Below, in pieces: positions 60,059 to 64,000 of a stretch of DNA of 64,000 nt. Under the pieces are notes generated by a model. The model did no database searches and was not told the origin of the DNA. It was given only the letters and a program-made list of their open reading frames with translations. This DNA is from Photorhabdus sp. CRCIA-P01. Lineage in GTDB: Bacteria > Pseudomonadota > Gammaproteobacteria > Enterobacterales > Enterobacteriaceae. Each line of letters opens with the position of its first letter. Position 1 is the first letter of the stretch. The stretch covers positions 1-64,000 of the forward strand of contig NZ_NMQR01000003.1 in NCBI RefSeq assembly GCF_003545805.1. The letters are read 5' to 3'. A program made the position numbers and the translations under genes.

Positions 60059-60667
60059 AATCGCCTCCTCCTAAATCTTCATACTCTAATATTAATCTTG
60101 ACTGTACCTTTTGTAAAAGTCTTTCATAGGTTCTTTTGTGAGAATCACTGTAGCCACTAAAGTACAAGTAATGAACTTTAGATTCTTCAATATAATCCAG
60201 AATGTATGATATTAAGACATTAAAGAAGTAGTTATTTTCATTTCTATTGTAATGAACAGTTTTATCTATTTTATCAAATGGAGTCCTGCCATTTAATTCG
60301 TCTATACCCGTTATCTTTCAAGCTGCTGCTTTGTTGGCTGCTTTCACTCACCCCAGTCACATAGTTATCTATGCTCCTGGGGATTCGCTCACTTGCCGCC
60401 GCGCTGCAACTCGAAATCTATTAGGTATATAGGGATTGATTCATAAGCTTGATCGAAGAAGATGATAGACACAGCGAATAAAATGTTTGGATTAACATCG
60501 TATATTTCAGCAATTTTTTCGGCTCCGACAATATCGTCAGTTAATGGAAAGAATATCAACCGAAAGGTTTGCGGTTTTTTACTGTTAAAAGTGAATTCAA
60601 TGTCATAACTGCTAACCTTACCGATTCCACCAATGGTTTTATTCTTGAGACTATGATACTTGATCAT
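60009..60667 (-). pseudogene. ORF of unknown function split by an ERIC insertion
   Basis: The 5' part (60667 to 60430) encodes MIKYHSLKNKTIGGIGKVSS to FFDQAYESIPI, 80 codons; the 3' part (60302 to 60009) encodes DELNGRTPFDKIDKTVHYNR to QEEGNSG, 97 codons. They are separated by ERIC 8. Deleting bases 60303-60429 while keeping one TATA joins them in frame as SIPI-DELNG, giving 177 residues without a stop. With the ERIC in place translation stops after 92 residues. I do not recognise the family; the middle is beta-rich with KPQTFRLIFFPLTDD. The ribosome site before the ATG is weak. Confidence 0.75.
60303..60429 (-). repeat. ERIC element 8 (127 bp, opposite orientation) inside an ORF
   Basis: TATACCCGTTATC at the left and AGGTATA at the right, followed by TA. 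The core cctggggattcgctcacttg and gcgctgcaactcgaaatc match ERIC 6 and ERIC 1 types. It interrupts a 177-codon frame and appears bordered by a TA duplication. Confidence 0.92.
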
Positions 60668-60980
60668 TCTTTAACACTGTCGCTGTTTTGATAATGGTTT
60701 ATTATACCAATATTACATTGTCGATATTCTTTCTAATTGTCTAATATGCGAGCGGGTTCCAAATTTTATGTAATTGCGTCATTCAGCTAATTGGGTTTCC
60801 ACGTTCGGTCACAAATTTATCTGTGACGTATTTGACTTGCCTGAATCTAAACAACGCGTCAATAAAATTTATTGAAAATAATTGTTAATTGTGTCACAAA
60901 ACGCCATTTTTACTACTAATGATTCATTTCATTCTCATTTATAATGATATTATGGATTTTTTTTAAACAGGGTGTGCAAA
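60668..60980. other. AT-rich region without genes
   Basis: About 310 bases between two divergent transcripts: the ERIC-split ORF (minus) and the small membrane protein (plus). It should hold their promoters. No further feature is visible. Confidence 0.5.
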
Positions 60981-61163
60981 ATGCCATTCATGGCCATGCT
61001 TTTTATGTCAATTATAACGTTTTTCTTCTTAACTATATTAGTTAACTATTTTTTCATATTAGAACGAAATGTAAAAAAAACTATATGGGTATCGTTATTA
61101 ATGACTATTATTTTCATATTCAGCCTCTTTGCCCCAACAATTCTTTATCAAAATATTTTCTAG
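60981..61163 (+). CDS. Small two-helix membrane protein, candidate immunity protein
   Basis: A 60-residue protein starting at ATG with AGGG upstream (a GTG three codons earlier is also possible). Two hydrophobic helices are at about residues 4-26 (MAMLFMSIITFFFLTILVNY) and 37-55, joined by a basic loop (ERNVKKT). It is convergent with the bacteriocin-like gene, the layout seen for immunity genes of pore-forming colicins. No family recognised; the immunity role is inference. Confidence 0.5.
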   Translation: MPFMAMLFMSIITFFFLTILVNYFFILERNVKKTIWVSLLMTIIFIFSLFAPTILYQNIF

Positions 61164-61183
61164 TTGACAAATATGTTTCATAT

Positions 61184-61206
61184 GGTCGCGCATTTAATGC
61201 GCGACC
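61184..61206. terminator. Bidirectional terminator
   Basis: A perfect 10-bp stem ggtcgcgcat / atgcgcgacc with a 3-base loop lies between the convergent small membrane protein and bacteriocin-like gene. Confidence 0.85.
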
Positions 61207-61229
61207 AATGGCTATTTTATCAACTGTTT

Positions 61230-62516
61230 TTATTGACCAAGCATGGGCTTAATTTTATTTTCATAAACATCTTTGTTTACATCGAAATTAACTGATTCTG
61301 ACCATTCTCCAGTGATAACATATGGAGTTCCATTAGGATTCCACTCTTTACCAGTTAAATCTTTCATGTCGTATGGATCGGTAAATTTATCATACAGTTC
61401 ATAGTTTATTACACCAGACACTCTATATTTATCATCCACATTTTCTGCCTTGACATTTGTCAATTTTCCACGAATAGTTGCGCCTCCAATAGCCCACAAT
61501 GGGTCAAGGAATGGTACTTTTGATTCCTCAACGAAATCATAATTATTTTCAAAATCAATTCTTTCACCTCTTTGAATTTGTGAAATAAAACGAGATTGAA
61601 TGCTGCCTTCTGCTCTCTTAAATGCACCTGGTTTCTGCATCAATGCGCGGACTTTATCATGCACACCGATTTCATAGAGTGTGAGTGCTTGGCCGAATTC
61701 TCCTGTATAGTGAAAATACATGCCAAATCCACTCATGTTACTATCTCCAGACAATGAGCTTCCAACAATTGTCTTAGTGTATTTTATTGCTAAATTTATT
61801 TGATTTAATACACTAATGAGTGAATATTTAGCATTATATAATTCCATTGCTGGTATTACAATGTGTTTATTCCACAAATTGGAAAAGCCTTTAATAGAAT
61901 CAATATATTGTGCAGATATCTGAGCTGCGTATTGAAAAACTTCCTCTTCTCCCCTGTCAATAAATTTTAGGAAATTCTCTACTACATATCTCCGGGACAA
62001 TTGCTTTATATTTTCAGTTCTAACAGTTTCTTGTTTTTGAATATATTCTTGTAATTTAGATTGTTGTTCACGTAGGGAGTTAAAGTACAGAATACTATTT
62101 TTCATTTCTTGAGCTCTGACGCTGAACTCATCTTCTATATTTGAGCTTTTTAGTATACCTAATATCTTTGCGAACACAAAAGCATCCGATGCAGATGATG
62201 AACTATTATCTTCTGCATCATCTAATTCTTTCGCGACAGCTCTTAATTTTTCATTCAGAGTCTTAAGTTGCCCACCATGATTAATTTTATTCGGAACTTC
62301 AATAGATGGAACAAAAACATCGGGTGGATTCCAATGATGATTTGGAGGTTGGATTGGGTTATTTGGAAAATATATCCCTGTCTCATGAGTAATACTCCAA
62401 CCTTTTGGATCCGTACTCGTTGACCAGCCGTTACCATGATGAACAACAGTTCCCGGTCCAAAAACCATCCTATCAGGAATATAACCAGGATTAATAACTG
62501 TACCAAAATTAGACAT
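61230..62516 (-). CDS. Bacteriocin-like (colicin/pyocin-type) protein
   Basis: A 428-residue protein without a signal peptide. The N-terminus is Gly/Pro/Trp/His-rich and flexible (GPGTVVHHGNGWSTSTDPKG, then NNPIQPPNHHWNPPD), like colicin translocation regions. A long helical middle (about 80-330) contains NEKLRAVAKELDDAEDN and REQQSKLQEYIQKQETVRTE. The C-terminal 100 residues form a compact beta-type domain: WAIGGATIRGKLTNVKAENV, YELYDKFTDPYDMKDLTGKE, PYVITGEWSESVNF. This resembles the toxic domain of lipid II-cleaving colicin M relatives (D-x-Y-D), but the following His-Arg of colicin M is not seen. AGAGG precedes the ATG. Confidence 0.6.
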   Translation of the reverse strand: MSNFGTVINPGYIPDRMVFGPGTVVHHGNGWSTSTDPKGWSITHETGIYFPNNPIQPPNHHWNPPDVFVPSIEVPNKINHGGQLKTLNEKLRAVAKELDDAEDNSSSSASDAFVFAKILGILKSSNIEDEFSVRAQEMKNSILYFNSLREQQSKLQEYIQKQETVRTENIKQLSRRYVVENFLKFIDRGEEEVFQYAAQISAQYIDSIKGFSNLWNKHIVIPAMELYNAKYSLISVLNQINLAIKYTKTIVGSSLSGDSNMSGFGMYFHYTGEFGQALTLYEIGVHDKVRALMQKPGAFKRAEGSIQSRFISQIQRGERIDFENNYDFVEESKVPFLDPLWAIGGATIRGKLTNVKAENVDDKYRVSGVINYELYDKFTDPYDMKDLTGKEWNPNGTPYVITGEWSESVNFDVNKDVYENKIKPMLGQ

Positions 62517-62830
62517 AAAAACCTCTATTATAAATTTTAAAAGTATTTTTGTTAAAGAATGCGATTATTGAATGAAAATAAGTAACCGTCTTCTTATTCA
62601 TTATTTTATATGTTTTCTAATGACATCTTAAATAATTAATAATATAAGGTTATTATTACAAAACTATAAATAAGAATTGATTTGATTATTGTTTTTCTAT
62701 AATTAACTATAGGTATTATTTTATTGTTAATACTTGATCAAATTATGATTTAGGTATGAAGAATGGAATAATATATGGAATTTATGCTCAGGGTAATGTT
62801 GTGAGTGTTTTTTAATGATAGATAAATCAG
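62517..62830. other. AT-rich region without genes
   Basis: About 310 very AT-rich bases upstream of the bacteriocin-like gene. No ORF. A LexA box, often found before colicin genes, is not evident. Any N-terminal half of the CcdB relic is not recognisable here. Confidence 0.5.
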
Positions 62831-62857
62831 TTGATTCTAAATAACGGAAATGATCTT

Positions 62858-63034
62858 ATGCTCTCACGTATTACGCCGGTAGTCGATATCAATGGTGATA
62901 AATATTACGTATTTATTCCGGATATTACATTCCTTGACGCCAATAAAATAAAGAAAAAAGATTTTATATGTAATGTTGTAATTTCACGGGGAGAAATTCT
63001 ATCAGCAATTGATGCTATTATTACTAACGCATAA
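62858..63034 (+). pseudogene. C-terminal fragment of a CcdB-family toxin
   Basis: The product MLSRITPVVDINGDKYYVFI followed by PDITFLDANKIKKKDF resembles the second half of CcdB (TPVVHI...), a gyrase poison of about 100 residues. Only the last 58 residues remain; the N-terminal beta strands and the antitoxin gene ccdA are absent from the preceding DNA. An in-frame TTG at 62831 adds nine unrelated residues. It is presumably inactive as a poison. Confidence 0.6.
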
Positions 63035-63133
63035 CATGTTAATTAGTGGGAGTAATCTACTGAGTTTTTTTTTCAAATATTTTTCAGATAAAAATAATAA
63101 AATAACAGCGCATCAGCCAAGAGATAAACTCTC

Positions 63134-63260
63134 TATACCTAATAGATTTCGAGTTGCATCGCGACGGCAAGGGAGCGAATCCCCGGGAGCATAGAGAACT
63201 ATGTGACCGGGGTGAGTGAGTGCAGCCAACAAAGAGGCAGCTTGAAAGATAACGGGTATA
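63134..63260 (+). repeat. ERIC element 9 (127 bp)
   Basis: TATACCT...GGGTATA ends, core gaatccccgggagcatagag, gtgaccggggtgagtgag, followed by TA. It lies 21 bases beyond the 3' end of the minus-strand fimbrial gene. Confidence 0.92.
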
Positions 63261-63281
63261 TAACTGATGCAGATAAACGTA

Positions 63282-63998
63282 TTACTGATAAGTTAATGTC
63301 ATTGTGGCGGTTACATTTGCTTGTCCGGGAGTAATATGGCGATCAGTCTGAAAATAGCGGGCGTGTAAAGGGATAGATAACTTCCCACCTGAATGGCTAT
63401 TACCAATATTTATTTGTGAATGAATAATAACAGGTTGATTGTTGTAAAGAATTTGCATACCCACACCGGAAGCAGTTGTATGATTATCATTTTGATCAAG
63501 CGCCCATACATGATATAAGTTATTTTTTGCTTTCTTTCCATCAAGCATTAGTTGAATTTGGACATCATCATCACAATCTAAAATAACCTCAAAATCTTTT
63601 CCTCCTGCGGTACTGTTAATACCAGAAAAATCACTTTTTTTAATATCGCCCATAGGGACAGTAATATTATTATTTCTCAGTGAGCAGCTTTTGGTAATAA
63701 TCCGGGTATTTCCTAAGCGGTAAGTGTGCACGATATGGTTATTTACCCGTGCCTGAATTAACTGCTCATTTTTGACAAAACCAGAACCTGTTGTTGGCGC
63801 TATTTTTATTAGCTGAATTGTCAGATAACCCCATGTTTTACCACAATACCAACGACCAGAATTATCGCAGCTTACAGGGTTATTAGCGATACGGGGTAAC
63901 CAGTCGATACCATAGTCGGGTCCCCATGTATTTATTCTGATACCAACACCGGGAACACCGGATTCATAAATAGCATCCTTGTTATAATCTGCACTTTT
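63282..63998 (-). CDS. Fimbrial tip adhesin-like protein, C-terminal part (5' end outside window)
   Basis: The frame is open to the window edge, giving 238 residues; the GTG at 63731 is internal. The upstream part (YESGVPGVGIRINTWG, then ADYNKDAI before it) resembles the lectin domain of FimH-like adhesins, with a Cys pair in VSCDNSGRWYCGKTWG. The C-terminal pilin domain includes SCSLRNNNITVPMGDIKKSD, FEVILDCDDDVQIQLMLDG and ends VTATMTLTYQ, the beta-strand pattern for chaperone-usher assembly. Such adhesin genes usually end a fimbrial operon, and the other genes would lie beyond the window. Confidence 0.8.
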   Translation of the reverse strand, partial: KSADYNKDAIYESGVPGVGIRINTWGPDYGIDWLPRIANNPVSCDNSGRWYCGKTWGYLTIQLIKIAPTTGSGFVKNEQLIQARVNNHIVHTYRLGNTRIITKSCSLRNNNITVPMGDIKKSDFSGINSTAGGKDFEVILDCDDDVQIQLMLDGKKAKNNLYHVWALDQNDNHTTASGVGMQILYNNQPVIIHSQINIGNSHSGGKLSIPLHARYFQTDRHITPGQANVTATMTLTYQ

Positions 63999-64000
63999 AT

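Overview
The window reads as chromosome of an insect-associated enterobacterium of the Photorhabdus/Xenorhabdus type (Morganellaceae). The basis is an E. coli-like housekeeping backbone with moderate AT content and AT-rich intergenic DNA. On it sit a PA-IL (LecA)-type lectin gene, an orphan phage tail-fibre gene, a bacteriocin-like gene and at least nine 127-bp ERIC elements. The genus is inferred from this style; no species-specific marker such as rRNA is present.

Layout. 1-0.4 kb: 3' end of an IS630-type transposase and the first ERIC. 0.5-6.7 kb: murJ, argS, a cyclase-family gene, yceJ-yceI. 7.1-8.7 kb: two unrecognised genes, one membrane-anchored, and the LecA-like lectin. 9.4-15 kb: yecM, cutC, cmoAB and yecN. 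These are neighbours in E. coli but here are separated by ERICs, a higBA module whose toxin carries a nonsense codon and which is flanked by a second yecM 3' end, and an intact RelE-type module. 15.2-25.7 kb: aspS-nudB, yebC, ruvC, ruvAB, the divergent znuCB/znuA zinc-uptake genes around a Zur operator, mepM and lpxM. 26-34 kb: pykA, an orphan tail-fibre gene, hexR/zwf with a HexR site, and mdtJI behind a possible leader peptide and attenuator. 34-39.5 kb: hipB with an internally deleted hipA, yoaB, yoaA, a decayed antitoxin gene and an aspartate-carbamoyltransferase-like gene with an altered active site. 39.7-48.3 kb: tsaB, yeaY, fadD (FadR box), rnd, minEDC (minus strand), ycgL, ycgM, ycgN. 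48.4-49.8 kb: two convergent unrecognised genes. 50-59.8 kb: hslJ, ldhA, ydbH-ynbE-ydbL, azoR, hrpA. 59.8-64 kb: accessory DNA with a small basic ORF, an ORF split by an ERIC, a bacteriocin-like gene with a convergent small membrane protein, a CcdB fragment and a fimbrial adhesin gene running off the window.

How it works together. The core covers cell-envelope assembly (murJ, mepM, lpxM, ydbH-ynbE-ydbL), division-site placement (minCDE), Holliday-junction processing (ruvABC), tRNA charging, modification and processing (argS, aspS, cmoAB, tsaB, rnd), zinc uptake, fatty-acid activation, and sugar oxidation with its regulator (hexR, zwf, pykA). Accessory DNA falls between genes that are neighbours in E. 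coli. Much of it is toxin-antitoxin material: one module looks complete (RelE type), and four others are inactivated or fragmentary (HigB nonsense, HipA deletion, XRE antitoxin remnant, CcdB C-terminal fragment).

Most interesting: (i) an ERIC at 60303-60429 whose precise removal with one TA copy restores a 177-codon reading frame; (ii) the carbamoyltransferase-like protein that keeps the carbamoyl-phosphate residues but appears to lose the catalytic Lys and the aspartate-binding residues; (iii) the bacteriocin-like gene with its convergent two-helix membrane protein; (iv) the yecM 3'-end duplication around higBA; (v) the leader ORF before mdtJI. No rRNA, tRNA or CRISPR array was found. All functional calls are from reading the sequence, without database searches.
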